Shown piece after piece: positions 23,001 through 34,108 of a DNA stretch of 64,000 nt. The first letter of the stretch is position 1. Each line of letters starts with the position of its first letter. Location: contig NW_019173947.1 of the NCBI RefSeq assembly GCF_001642475.1, forward strand, positions 62,001 to 126,000, in the 5' to 3' direction. The notes beneath the pieces are model-generated. The model was given only the letters and a program-made list of their open reading frames with translations. It had not been told where the DNA came from and searched no databases. Source of the DNA: Fonsecaea monophora (Eukaryota; Ascomycota; Eurotiomycetes; Chaetothyriales; Herpotrichiellaceae). The position numbers and the translations under genes are program-made.

Positions 23001-24786
23001 AGGAGCTTAGATTGCCCCAGCTTTTCGATCCAGCTGCCGTCGAAGGTCAACCGAGATCCGGGTTCGGGAGGGGAAGAGAAAGAGATGAGGGGGTATTTTT
23101 GTATACGACATACACTCCTTTCCCGGAAGATGCGAGGAGAAAGATGGGAGAGGAGCCCGGAATTCAGCAATCCAGGTCAATGATAATGAGGTACTCTGTA
23201 CGCTCACTCTACCAAACATGTCATACCTGATATACCATTCATTGCCTTGTACCAGGGTCCGAAATCGGCGAACATCCAAGTATCTAGTGCAGGAGAACTG
23301 ATAACGACCGGCAGCCGAGCATCATCTCGCCCCTTATCCCTATCTATTCATGAGCCAGTACGAGTCCTCAGTACGAGCGAACGAGGTAGTGATGCCCCTT
23401 ATCGTACCACACACAAATCCACCCAAAAACATTTTTTTTCAGTCATTGTTTCTCTTATTTGGTACTGCAACGTGATAGGTTTTCGGTGATATTGGAGTTC
23501 GTTGTTGGTTTCCTCATCTGCCTAGCCTGCACGACTAAGTTCACCTTGCAGCGAGAGGGGAAGACTTACCAGGTAGGGGGTCTCCTTGTCTGCATACTCG
23601 TATGTACCTACAATGTGTAGCTTGTACTCGGTATGGATTATTTGCCGGCCGAGCCCCGCGTTACAAGGTGGAAGACCAAGAAAAGGGGTGGACTTCAAGT
23701 GGCTCTGGAAAAACATGGGTGCCTGGAAGGTGGTGGCCACGTGCAAGGTGCCTAGAGGGTGAGTCGAGTCTCTCGTTCTCACTTGTACTCGGTAGATACG
23801 AGCACAAGCATGAGGGAACCATAACTTCCCACGGTGACACACTGAGGCACTGAGGCACTGGTAGTTGGTGGTTGGTGGCTGGTGGCTGACTGCAAGTGAT
23901 TGCTTCGTCCTCAACCAAGTACCGAGTCCAGTAGTAGTGAAATCTCCCCCCAAAACATCCCGGCCAATGTCCGCTTTTGTCCCCCTCCACCGTGAGGCGA
24001 ACAAGGCTGAAGGGGCTTCTTATTTATTATTATTATCATTATCTTTCCTCTCTGCCTGCTATTGGAAGACAAGTCCGATACCTACGAGTAACCCCGGTCC
24101 CCCCTACATCCAACCCTAACCTCCCTAACCTCAATCTCGTCTCAGTAAACCACCCAGTGTGCCAGCGCTCACCAAGCCGTCGTTTCTGTCTAGTTTTATC
24201 TCTCACGCAGTCGCATTTTGTGGTCGGACTTTGACCTGAGGCTGTGAGAAGCGCAGCCGAGTTCAAGTCATTCTCCTCCCTCCGGCGTTTGTGGCTCCCC
24301 AATTTCATCTCGCCTTGAGCCGTATTCGGGTCTTCTAAAATCAAACCATCAGCTAATTAGTGTTTGCGGTTGCCTGTAACTCCCCCCTTTATCGTCGTTC
24401 CGGCGCCACGGACCTTTGAGCTTGTCATGAACTTCTAAGCAGTAGAAAATACGAAAGTCGACCGTTAGCCATAATTTATTGGTTTCGTCCTCCTGCTCCT
24501 CCTCCGTCGTCCACATTCTCTTTGTGGATGCCATTTGGCTTGCTCGGAAAGTCTGTGTATTTAGACAAGAAAATTGATTGACTTTGCAGACTGCAATGTT
24601 TATCGGAGCTTACGAGTACAAGTCTTCCCAGGTCTGAAGCCAAAGAAAGCAAATCCCCCACCTTTTTCCTTGTCAGGGATCCTGATCCTTCTCGGTTGCT
24701 ATTGTGGTAGCCGTCAATGCGTCATTGCTGAAAATAACACAACACACAAAAGGCATTATCATTGACACCTTTCGGCAATAAACAAC
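20097..24786. other. Long gene-poor interval
   Basis: These 4,690 bp separate two divergently transcribed genes and hold no frame I can assign to a family. It includes mixed-composition DNA without obvious AT-biased decay, some A-rich runs (20365, 21120-21150) and a pyrimidine-rich stretch just upstream of the DUF3602 ATG. It could be long regulatory DNA, long 5' leaders with untranslated introns, or an unrecognised non-coding RNA or lineage-specific gene. Confidence 0.5.
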
Positions 24787-25557
24787 ATGACCTCGACCAC
24801 GCAGTCTTGGGCTGCTGCTACACAATCATGGGCGTCGTGGTTGCTCGACTCCTACGCTTCGTCGGTCTCGCCCATGGCCACTGACACTTCCTTTCGACAC
24901 AATGAAGAGTCCCACTCTACCTCCGAGTACTCCTCCCACGACGACGGCCATTCGTCTGTGTCCTCTGTCTCCATGTCCTCCGCCTATGGTCCCTATGTTA
25001 AGACTGGCCGCGGTGGCGCTGGCAACTTCACCTGGGAGACGGACGTCCAACTCGCCCCTCGATCTACTTCGCCGATTGATCTCGAAGCGAATCGGCCACC
25101 ACAACATGGATCCCTAGCAGAGCGCCGCAAAGCGGCAGCTAGGCTGGAAAGCATCAATACGCATGATACGAGGCCCTTGCGCCAGCACTCAGCTCAGTAT
25201 CTGTCTGCTGGGCGTGGCGGAGCCGGGAATCATGTTGTTGCCGACGTGAAATTTCCTCAGCGAAGCCCGAGTTTACCAGCCAGTTTCACATCTCCCGCTC
25301 AAGCGAAACCTCCTAGTCCACAGAGCCAAAATCTATATCCCGCCGGAAACGCCGGAAGAGGAGGAGCTGGTAATTACGCAGCAGCAGCAGAGACCAAAGG
25401 CCGGGTTGAATCAGAAAAGGATCAGGAAGAGAGACGTGCCGCAGAGCAAAGAAGAGGCCAGATTGCTGAAAAGGTAGACGGCTTGCTACAACCTCCTCCA
25501 GGCGCCTGGCTCGGTCGGGGACGAGTGAAGAGTGAGTCGATGTATGAAGATGTTTGA
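24787..25557 (+). CDS. DUF3602 protein, Par32-like
   Basis: Single exon, 256 residues. Three copies of the signature GRGGAGN lie at about 74-80, 142-148 and 190-196, each in a Ser/Pro-rich context, plus a degenerate GRGR near the end. This repeat defines DUF3602. The yeast member Par32/Amu1 is phosphorylated when TORC1 is inhibited and restrains ammonium transporters (family knowledge). The C-terminal third is a charged helix (KDQEERRAAEQRRGQIAEKV). The N-terminus is Trp/Ser-rich. There is no membrane segment. A role in nitrogen signalling is plausible by homology but not shown here. The long upstream interval may carry its regulatory region. Confidence 0.9.
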   Translation: MTSTTQSWAAATQSWASWLLDSYASSVSPMATDTSFRHNEESHSTSEYSSHDDGHSSVSSVSMSSAYGPYVKTGRGGAGNFTWETDVQLAPRSTSPIDLEANRPPQHGSLAERRKAAARLESINTHDTRPLRQHSAQYLSAGRGGAGNHVVADVKFPQRSPSLPASFTSPAQAKPPSPQSQNLYPAGNAGRGGAGNYAAAAETKGRVESEKDQEERRAAEQRRGQIAEKVDGLLQPPPGAWLGRGRVKSESMYEDV

Positions 25558-27013
25558 GTTGCCTGCGAGATTCTTCTGCAGACGGAACTTTTGAAAGATC
25601 CACTGGCTGGTGGACCTTACCAACATGCTTCTTGGACGCCTGATCTCGCCTCTCACAGTTGATGAGACGGACAATCAGGGTCAGCAATGAGCCAATCCTC
25701 CGACACACTACCGGGCAGGCCAGGCACCCCCGCGAGGGCCAAAGAATGGATATGACTTCCCAAATCGAGACTCAAAACTGCCCTAGTGCAGCATCGGGAT
25801 TTCAGTGACGGCAGTCGAATACGCAGCTCTCGAGTTGGACCCAGCAACGAGATTGACACACCATCAGCCTAATGCGTCTATGTCTGACGTTGTCTTCGAT
25901 GGATAGTTGTCAGAGTGGTACATACGGCACCGTTTATGCGAGATCTGCATCGGTGACGTTATCGCAGGCTGGGAAACTTCAACTACTCCCAGCCCAGGAC
26001 GTATGGCTCTATCTATAGACATGATTTGCGCAAATAGTTGGTTGTTACCCCCAAAATCTGACAAGAACAGGCTTTTTGAGGTGTGTCAATGGACCAGATT
26101 CGGCCAGGCAATGACGTGGGAGTGCTGCTCAGAAGGCATGCTGGGCAGAGACGCGAGCATCCCTCAAGAACGATGAATGATATTGTTCAGACTTGGCATT
26201 AGCCCAGTCAGCTTCCGATGACTCTGATGGAGACGACTTTCATCTAGTGCCTTTTGAGATGAACCAGGCAGAATATGTGAATATACCCTGCTCAGCCTAT
26301 TCCATGTACGATACGAAGATGAGGTGAACCAAAGTCTACGTTTGAGGAACCGTTGGACGAGGGTAGCTTGGTACAAAGGACTACCAATATGAAAAGTCCC
26401 TAACCAGCGCGGGTATGTAAAGGAGGCTGTGCTGTACATATACTACCACAACCACGTTTTCTTCGAACCCTTCGAGTGGTTTGAATGGTCCATCACCTCC
26501 TGTACCTTTCGGCCGTCCAATAGCTCTTCGACACAGCCTGAAGGCTGTACTCGGTACCTTGGTGCGCACTGCTATTGGTCATCCGTGGCAGCATGCAAGT
26601 GGTTCGTTTCCAGAAGCCAGGCGAGACCTGCAGTGGCTACTACGGCCACAGCCGCACCCGCAGCACCATCATTATTTGTTCTGCGCCAATGCCCGACATC
26701 TAATGAGAACACAGTTCAGCCTCACCTTTGCGTCGGACTCGGACATTTATCTTCCAATATCTCTGCTCTATACTTGATATGCGTTCCGCCGGAGTTGATC
26801 CTTGTCAAGGTCTGTCACAGCTACAGTATCTGATGCATTGATCATAAGCTCGCGGACAACATCAGCAACGAGCTTTGCCCGAGTTGGTCGGCAGCCTGAA
26901 CCACAGAGAAGTCTCACCAAATGCTTCCAGAAACTTATCTACATCGAATCTGTCAAAACGTTGCATCAAATCTGGTCACTCAGTGATCTCGGGCAACCCC
27001 AGCTGGAGACAGC
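25558..27013. other. Intergenic region with possible gene debris
   Basis: These 1,456 bp lie before the HET relic. A plus-strand stretch near 26210-26330 reads as an acidic, protein-like sequence (SDDSDGDDFHLVPFEMN) but is bounded by stops. I cannot assign a family. It may be remains of decayed genes. Confidence 0.35.
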
Positions 27014-27222
27014 ATGCACCTGCTCAATCTACACAAAAGAAAACTAGAATATTTCTACCCTATTGTGCCATTCTTTCGCACACTTGGGGACAAGACGAAA
27101 TATCTTTCCAGGATATCGGTAAACCAGGCGTGGAAAGAAGAGCAGGGTATGAAAAAGTGAGAAAGACCTGTGAGATCGCAGCCGACAATGGATTCGACTA
27201 TGTCTGGATCGACACCTGCTGA
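27014..27222 (+). pseudogene. HET (heterokaryon incompatibility) domain gene relic
   Basis: ATG at 27014 opens with MHLLNLHKRKLEYF, the usual start of fungal HET-domain proteins. The frame then shifts by one. The next frame reads CAILSHTWGQDEISFQDI, then GYEKVRKTCEIAADNGF and YVWIDTC, the core HET motifs. A TGA follows at the place where the family has a second Cys, with another stop two codons later. No continuation is recognisable downstream. So the N-terminal 70 residues remain, with one frameshift and two stops. HET domains trigger cell death on allorecognition; this copy cannot produce the complete domain. Confidence 0.8.
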
Positions 27223-27974
27223 ATCTAGGAATGCCACCCCAAGTGACCGTGCCCTGCGAAAGCGACGGCAATCTGCCTCCTGAAATGATGGGCTAGTACA
27301 TAGCTCACAGAACAAGATATACACTTGAAGAATCACATTTTCAACTCCTTGAGGCATTCCGGTCTGAATAGGTGCGGAGGGTGAGGTATACTCCTGGAGC
27401 TTGAGCGTGGATGATCGATTCTTCAGAAAGGAGTCGATCCATCACACTAATCTCGGACACACTCGTCGTACCCAGAGATCCGGCCACCTATTATCGAGAC
27501 AGTAGCCTCACTTACAATCTCATCGGGAACCACACGAATGATGCAGGTCATGCTAATGGCAACACACAAACATCATCATACCGCCCTGTGGTTCTTGTCG
27601 GAGGACTTGCATTGCTCCGAAGGGACACGCTAAGAGACTTGGCGGTCTTGGCAAACCTCGATCGCTCTCGAAGCTGCGTCTTTACATCCCTACCGGCTCA
27701 AGTCACGTGAGAGTCATACCCTACATATTACGGAAATGAGCTTTGCCATTTCAGGCGATTAGGAAAAACCTCGCGAGCGATCCAGTTTCATGTTTGCGGA
27801 AGTGGAGCAACTGCTAGGGAGGGCACATCTTCATGCTTCATCAGCGACATGTCGGCTACGTGGAAGTTGCCCTTGCAGACTGCAAATCGCAAAATGTCCT
27901 TTCTTTCCTTCTTCGGTTTATTCACTCCCAGCCATCCTTGTGCTGACAGGACGAAATACTCTTGAGGGATAGGT
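27223..27974. other. Intergenic region, promoter side of the UGA3-type regulator
   Basis: These 752 bp may include further decayed HET-gene sequence at their left end. An open frame at 27411-27710 has no family resemblance. Confidence 0.35.
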
Positions 27975-30023
27975 TTGGATGCATACTTGTTGGCTGAATA
28001 CAGGGTCCCGAAACGCTATACCATGGGCAGCACCAAACGTGGCGAACCCAAATCTTCCCATGATTCACACCCTACTCGGGTTCGTACAAATACGACAAGC
28101 ACATCTAGACACAACGCCAAGACATCGTCGGGGTGCTGGACTTGTCGAATGCGCCATCTCAAATGTGATGAGAAGAAGCCATTTTGCCAGAGGTGCAGCA
28201 AGTCTGGACTGGCCTGTGGCAGATACGGTCTGAGATTGAAATGGGCAACGAATACTAGTACCAATACCAATGCAACAAGCTCCTCCTTCTCCTCCTCCTC
28301 CTCCTCCTCTACTAGGTTTCCGGATCGTATCATACCTCCCGTGCCAGTACAGCTGGAAGATACCGAGGCGCTACGAAACGTTTCTCCAATCGACATCAGT
28401 GGTATGCTCGACACGCTCGAAACCACCACGGATGAAGCTACCTTTACCCAAACCTTTGGTCCATTTTCAGTATTTCGTGTAGAATCTCGCAGCTCGAAAC
28501 CTCTGGGACAAGCGCTTACAGGTGTTAACGACAACAATCACCCTCCACCTGGTCCTGAAAATGGCTCTGAAGGAGTGTCGAGAAGAGAGATCACAACGTC
28601 TCCAGAGCCTCACAGAGATCATCACCCACCAAGTATGCTGCGTGGCCTAGACGCTCTCATCCTACCCGGCTGCAGCAGAGAACTAATCCACCATTGGATG
28701 ACGTTCTTCGCTGAGAACATTATCGTAATAGACACGGCCTCAAACCCCTGCTGGACTGTCGCCTTTCCCATGGCAATGAAGGGAGTCTGCGACATGACCA
28801 TGAAGCCGAATGGTAGCACCGCTCTCTTCCACGCATTATGTGCAGTGTCCGCCCACAGTCTTCTACAACTCAAGGGGCCTAGTTCTCGATATCTCAAGCT
28901 TGCATTACAACATGAGCAAGCCCTCTTTCAAACCCTTCGACACTTCATATCCCTACCTCAAGATGGCCAGACAGCGGCCGAAGGGTTCGACGGCATATTG
29001 ATGGCCATATTATCTTATATGGTGAAATTTTCCGTCTCAGGCCAGCCAGGAGAGTGGCGACATCATCTTCGCGCCGGGCTCGAATGGTTGACTAGTCGAT
29101 GCACACGAGATCATCCTCGTGGCCAGTCAGACCCAGGGGTTCATCCCTGCATCACGTATTTATTCTTATGCGGTGCCGTCATGGGGAACGTGGATGTTTC
29201 TTCCGACACTTTGGTCGCTCTGAAAATATCATCGACATATGACGGTGGCGACCAAGAAGAAGATCAAGACGACGCAGTTCCGGTTTTCGCCATGAAGCAT
29301 TCGACATTTCGAAACATCATTCGCATCAGCGAGTTGCGCCGTCGTGCTCGGCAAGGCTGGCAGTCGCTCGATCTTCACGAGGTCGAGGTGCTCGAAAAGC
29401 GCGTGTTGGCGCAGGTTCCCAAAGATAGCCACAGTCAGCCGTTTGAACCTACACAGACACAGACACAGACGCAGACACATGCACACACAGTCCCACCGAC
29501 TCCCGAGCATGAAAGTGATTTGTCATGGTCGCCATCAGAGGCGCGAATGCCCGGACAGATTCCCTGCAAAAGTCAAGTTGTGTCCAAACTCAGATCGACA
29601 CACACCCCCCATCATCAGAATCAGAGGGAGCAAATGGCTCGTCACCTGAGCAATGTCTACGAGTACGCGACCTTGATATATTTCCAACGAGGACTTTTGA
29701 AGATGCCACTGTGCGCGACACAGAGGTCCGTCGAAAAGGGCCTCGACAGCATCCAGGCCATGGAAGACATTAGCAACAATTCCTGCGGGTGTCTACCTGC
29801 ATGGTTCGCCATCGTGATCGGTAGCGAGTGTGAAAGTGACGTGCACAGAGAGTTTATGGTATCTTGGTTCGATCGCAAAAGGCGCCATGGTCTCAAGATC
29901 ATGAATGTCGCGTGTACGGTTGTGCGTCTTGTGTGGGAGAAGAGAGCAATCCCGGGAAACCAAGACTTGTATTGGGAAGATGTTGATTTGAAGGAACATG
30001 GACTAGATGTGATTTTCTGGTAA
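27975..30023 (+). CDS. Zn2Cys6 transcription factor, UGA3 / Fungal_trans_2 type
   Basis: Single open frame of 682 residues. The zinc cluster reads GCWTCRMRHLKCDEKKPFC then QRCSKSGLAC, with cysteines at 54, 57, 64, 71, 74 and 81. The following YGLRLKWA is typical of the UGA3/ACR-2 group. Residues 225 onward match the Fungal_trans_2 regulatory domain (LILPGCSRELIHHWMTFF, LFHALCAVSAHSLL, and the C-terminal CLPAWFAIVIGSECE). Two low-complexity tracts interrupt it: poly-Ser (about 103-113) and a Gln-Thr repeat (about 496-504), encoded by TCC and ACACAG repeats. The start may instead be Met17 at 28023, which has a better ACCATGG context. It is the nearest regulator to the minus-strand enzyme block that begins 31 bp beyond its stop, so it could control it; this is inferred from position only. 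Confidence 0.87.
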   Translation: MDAYLLAEYRVPKRYTMGSTKRGEPKSSHDSHPTRVRTNTTSTSRHNAKTSSGCWTCRMRHLKCDEKKPFCQRCSKSGLACGRYGLRLKWATNTSTNTNATSSSFSSSSSSSTRFPDRIIPPVPVQLEDTEALRNVSPIDISGMLDTLETTTDEATFTQTFGPFSVFRVESRSSKPLGQALTGVNDNNHPPPGPENGSEGVSRREITTSPEPHRDHHPPSMLRGLDALILPGCSRELIHHWMTFFAENIIVIDTASNPCWTVAFPMAMKGVCDMTMKPNGSTALFHALCAVSAHSLLQLKGPSSRYLKLALQHEQALFQTLRHFISLPQDGQTAAEGFDGILMAILSYMVKFSVSGQPGEWRHHLRAGLEWLTSRCTRDHPRGQSDPGVHPCITYLFLCGAVMGNVDVSSDTLVALKISSTYDGGDQEEDQDDAVPVFAMKHSTFRNIIRISELRRRARQGWQSLDLHEVEVLEKRVLAQVPKDSHSQPFEPTQTQTQTQTHAHTVPPTPEHESDLSWSPSEARMPGQIPCKSQVVSKLRSTHTPHHQNQREQMARHLSNVYEYATLIYFQRGLLKMPLCATQRSVEKGLDSIQAMEDISNNSCGCLPAWFAIVIGSECESDVHREFMVSWFDRKRRHGLKIMNVACTVVRLVWEKRAIPGNQDLYWEDVDLKEHGLDVIFW

Positions 30024-30053
30024 ATTACTCCTTTTATCATTTGCATAAAAATC

Positions 30054-31154
30054 TCACGACATTTCGCCCTGCGCCGCGATGGCTCGCGCGACCTCCAGAA
30101 TTCTATCGACTTCAGCGCCGAATCCATTCATGTGGCCTGTTTCGAGAATGTCATGGTTTGCATATGGCGAAACACACAAAGATATCTCATTCCCCTCGAC
30201 CTCGGCCATTTGATCCACAAACTCGACAATCTCGGGGTACAGCAATTCCAACGCACCCGCGTGGACCCATACCCTGGATTTCGTGGCGAACGGGTTCCCT
30301 AGGAAACTGATGTAAGGGGACTTGACGTCCACAATGTGACTAATTTTCGGGACCAACGCATGTGCTCCCCACATGATGAATGAGACGGGGATATAGTCGG
30401 TCTTGAAATTCTGCATTCGCATTATTCGAGTTGGGTCGTCGTATCCTTTGGAAACATCTATCCACGGACTCCAGAGCAAGACGATCCTGGGTTCGGGAAG
30501 ATTGAGGGTCGGATGACAAGATAGGTACCGCAGGAATCCTATGGCGAGATGACCACCCGCGGAGTCGCCCGAGACAATGACGTTGTCGCTGGAATATCCG
30601 AGTCCCAGGAGATGCACGTACGCGGACACGGCATCTTGGAGTGCGGCGGGAAAGCGCCCCTGAGGCGTACATGAGAGTCTGTAGTCGAGGAAGAGCGCGT
30701 GTGGCGCCACGTTGTGTTGAAGGAGTTTCTTGGCCATGAAGCCGGAATCTGTTGGGTGACTGCTCCCCACGACGTACGCCCCACCGTGGAAGTGCAAAAT
30801 GACTTTTGATCGATTGTTGTTCGATGTCGATATCGAGTCTGGTGGCGGTGGTGGCCGGGGATACCACGTTGCGCGCACCGAGGTTGGGCGTATCTCTCCG
30901 TCGTCCAGTGGACCCATGTACATCTTTTCGGCCGAGGGGTGGATGGTGATGTCGTTTGGAAATCCGGATTCTGGTCCCAAAGGTTGAGGTGTTACCGGTC
31001 GATAGCGTGCTTGGTATTCCAGAAACCACCGAACAACGACGATGAAGGTCGCTTGGTGCCATGAGTATCTTGGGTGGACTCGATACCGGGGCGGGATGTG
31101 TTTCAGCATCACGACTGGAAGAATGAAGATGAGTCGAAGGAGGAGGGTAATCAT
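30054..31154 (-). CDS. Alpha/beta hydrolase fold-3 esterase/lipase, membrane-anchored
   Basis: Single exon, 366 residues, belonging to the hormone-sensitive-lipase-like group. The oxyanion motif HFHGGAYVVGSS lies at about 121-132. The nucleophile elbow GDSAGGH gives Ser198. SPWIDVSKGYD is the usual next segment, and the closing His is probably in the NHDILETGH stretch with the acid upstream. An N-terminal hydrophobic segment (residues 1-18) looks like a signal anchor, so the enzyme may face the endoplasmic reticulum lumen or outside. The family hydrolyses short carboxyl esters, acetyl groups or lactones. It converges tail-to-tail with the Zn2Cys6 gene (31 bp between stops). Confidence 0.9.
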   Translation of the reverse strand: MITLLLRLIFILPVVMLKHIPPRYRVHPRYSWHQATFIVVVRWFLEYQARYRPVTPQPLGPESGFPNDITIHPSAEKMYMGPLDDGEIRPTSVRATWYPRPPPPPDSISTSNNNRSKVILHFHGGAYVVGSSHPTDSGFMAKKLLQHNVAPHALFLDYRLSCTPQGRFPAALQDAVSAYVHLLGLGYSSDNVIVSGDSAGGHLAIGFLRYLSCHPTLNLPEPRIVLLWSPWIDVSKGYDDPTRIMRMQNFKTDYIPVSFIMWGAHALVPKISHIVDVKSPYISFLGNPFATKSRVWVHAGALELLYPEIVEFVDQMAEVEGNEISLCVSPYANHDILETGHMNGFGAEVDRILEVARAIAAQGEMS

Positions 31155-31691
31155 GTTGTCGTTGTCGTCGTTTTGTCACCTCCTATGGAGAAGCTGCTCG
31201 TATATGTGAAGACGCTTCGAGGTAAGACCGACGGCAAGCTATACAGATATCGGGTAGATTTAGACGTCAAAAGGGGAGAAAGAGAGCATAGCCTTTGCAA
31301 GAGAAAAAGACTGGTGGAATCCTGGGCAGACATACCCTGCTCTATTATATCCGACCTCGCAATCTCTCGAGACAGGTCTAACGGTCACTTCTTTTCCGGA
31401 ATACATGCAACTAGCCTCGACATGCATGCCGTATTCCCACTAACTGTTTCGGTAAATTAGGAAGGAGAACACGACGCCAAGACGGCGCAGAGACTCCACC
31501 TTAGACATTTTCACCTTATCAAATCGACTCAATTGTTTGGGTGTACGAGTGCGAGATAGTATGATCATCTGGACCACAACCTACGATATCGACAAGCTAC
31601 AATAACAGGATAATGTCATCGAAGATAAACTGGGTCTATCATCTACCGAGTCCACCGTAGACTGACTGCTCTTTTCTTTTCCCAAGTAACA
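31155..31691. other. Intergenic region esterase / amine oxidase
   Basis: These 537 bp hold the esterase promoter and the amine-oxidase 3' end. Nothing else is recognisable. Confidence 0.4.
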
Positions 31692-33483
31692 TCAAGATTC
31701 AAGGTCCCTGTCAACCTCTCTGGCAACAAGCATTCCGACCTCAATGGCCCCATCGATGAAACCCCTCCACCCATCGCAATAGTCGGAGCTAGCAAACTTA
31801 AGATTCCCCAGGGGTTCCTGTAACGCGGCGAGGTACGTGGTCATGTACCCTGGCGAAAAAAGGGACCATGTTCCTCTGGAGTAGGGATCCGTCACCCAGT
31901 CCGTAGAGATCTATAGTATACGGCATTGGTCAAGAGGTGGTGACAATGACGATGATGATGACGAAAATGATAGTGACGACAGTGATATATTGGATCTCGT
32001 GGACCCGGGAGAGAAAAAAAACAACAACAACTCACCATTCGATCAACTTTCAAATCCGGATGGAGAGACTGGGCATCCTCGACGACCTCCTTGGGCGACG
32101 TTTGCGAGATACTCCCACCCGAGAAATAAATGAGATTTGTTGTGTGACTGTCTGGCGACGCAGAATGAGCGTCCCCGGAAACCATGGTTGCGATATCACC
32201 TTTTTGTCGTAGAGCAGCCCATGTCCGCCACTGCTTGCCCTGCGCTCGCATCCATGCTTTCTGCGTATTATTCGCCCTAGCCTCTTTGAAAGCTCGGGTC
32301 TTTTCATCAGGGAGGGTCGGGACGAACGCAACGTCCTTGAGAACGGTAAGAGGAATTGTGCAGATGATTTGTTTGGCCCTGAACACACGTCCATCTGTTG
32401 TCTGCACACGGCCCTCGGACGGGTTGGTATAGTCGATCGTCTCGACGGGTGTGGAGAACGAATATGACAAGGTCGTCGACAGCGTGGCGGCACCGTCGTT
32501 CCCTCTGAGAGACTTATGAGCATTGACTGCGTCGTCAAATATGTGCTTGGCCAGTTCTGTCTGCCCGCACGACAATTTGTACCGGGCCATGTGTGCCGTG
32601 TAAGCGTCGTGCGTGGCCCCTCCCAATACCCACCGCTGGAGGAGGTCGTAGTAGCTCGCTGTCCGGGCTGGGGGGCCGCTCATGAGCGTCGAGATCAGTT
32701 CGACCGCGCGTCGTGCTTCTTGCGAGACGGTACCGCGAACTTGGTCCAGACGGTCCGCCACGCTGAGAGAGTCGTACTTCTTGGCTGTTTCGAAGTCGTG
32801 CAAGGCGGTATGTGGATACGGGACGAGTTCAGAGGCGTGTGCTCCGTCTGCGTTGTAGAAGGTCTGCAACGCACCATCGAGCCATGCGTCCTATGCACCA
32901 AATGGATGGTTAGCAAGTGGAAGAAGGTGTGCGAGGACAAAAAACAAACAAACCATGTCAGGGAGGTCAAAGTCATTTCGAACCCCATCAATGATGACAG
33001 AAGACTGAATCGATCCTTCGTACTGCTCGTAGGCGTCTTTGATTTTGTCTTTCAACCCGTATCGGACGATCTCAGACCACACAAGGGGCTGGTGCCAATG
33101 GACATATGCCCCTCCGAGATCGACGACGTCGCCTTCTGCGGTCACGGTTGTCCATGTACGACCGCCGATACGGTCACGAGCTTCGAGGAGAAGAACGCTT
33201 CGTCCTAGAACGTCACCAAGTCAGTCACGGTGTGGTCAATCCTAGCTCAAACTTCGAGGGATCCAATCGCGAAGCCAGGGCATAGATGATGGACATATAC
33301 ACCTTTAGCTGTGAGATCTCGGGCGGCAGTCAACCCCGTATAGCCAGCGCCGATGATGATCACATCGTACAGAATCGATGGGTCGGCGTCCGAAGTAGGA
33401 GGAGAGATGACAGCTTGTGTAGGTAGTCCAGCTTTGGAACCCTGGGTTGGCGTGTATTCGAATCCTTCTGAAGTCGAGAGCAT
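31692..33483 (-). CDS. Flavin-dependent amine oxidase
   Basis: Four exons, 33483-33303, 33204-32954, 32890-32036 and 31910-31692, join to 501 residues. The FAD-binding Rossmann motif GAGYTG lies at 45-50, continuing across intron 1 into RSVLLLEARDRIGGRTW, the GG doublet of the amine-oxidase family. VVDLGGAYVHWHQP follows. The C-terminal half has the typical order: IICTIPLTVLKDVAF, then DWVTDPYSRGTWSLFSPG and a final FAD-contact segment CDGWRGFIDGAIEVG. The family oxidises primary or secondary amines to imines or aldehydes with H2O2 release. No covalent-FAD cysteine context is evident, as in fungal MAO-N. There is no peroxisomal SKL tail (it ends DLES). The substrate is not known. It sits between two esterase-type genes in the same orientation. 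Confidence 0.9.
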
Positions 33484-34108
33484 CTTTAATATTGGTGGCC
33501 GATTCGGGAACTGAAGTTGGACTTGGGCTCAGCAGTGAGAGAACGACGGGTAACGACCAGATTTATAGACGATTCATACCTCCCATTTTGCTAGCCACCA
33601 CGACAGGGAAAAGTAAAGTGTTTCGTGCTCGGGTCGTCCGATTGTGGCATTTTCTTTTACTATTACAGTAGCTCGACCGTGAGGCAAAGGACGCTATACC
33701 AGATATACGCATTTGGACAAGTGCACGAAGCCACACGTCACATCGGACTAGGATGAGATCGGCCGAAGAGCTTCCCATGTCCCAAAAAAAGGAGCAAATA
33801 GTGATTTCGCATCTATTTGAGACACTGTCAACTCTCTAGTGACTTGTCGTCGATCCTGTCCAATCATCCCGAGACCAGTGAGAATTTCCGGGATGAGAAC
33901 TCCCCCAGCCACCCTCATTCCCTTCTTTTAGGCGCTCTATCTCTCTTGCGAACATTACAACCTCTCAATTGGCTTTGACCTTAAGAGACCCCCGTGTCAT
34001 CTTCACATTGGCTTATGAAATCTTGCCATAGGGAGGTACAATAAGGCCGATGTCCGACTTGTTTGTGCTATACTTTCACTGTGACCACCGGAGCAAACCA
34101 GCTTTGGG
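33484..34108. other. Intergenic region amine oxidase / MBL-fold gene
   Basis: These 625 bp hold the amine-oxidase promoter and the 3' region of the next gene. Nothing else is seen. Confidence 0.4.

Noticed and set aside
26802..27047. Protein-like stretch on the minus strand (LVADVVRELMINASD)
   Set aside because: Short, no start codon nearby, no family recognised; kept only as possible debris in the gap entry.
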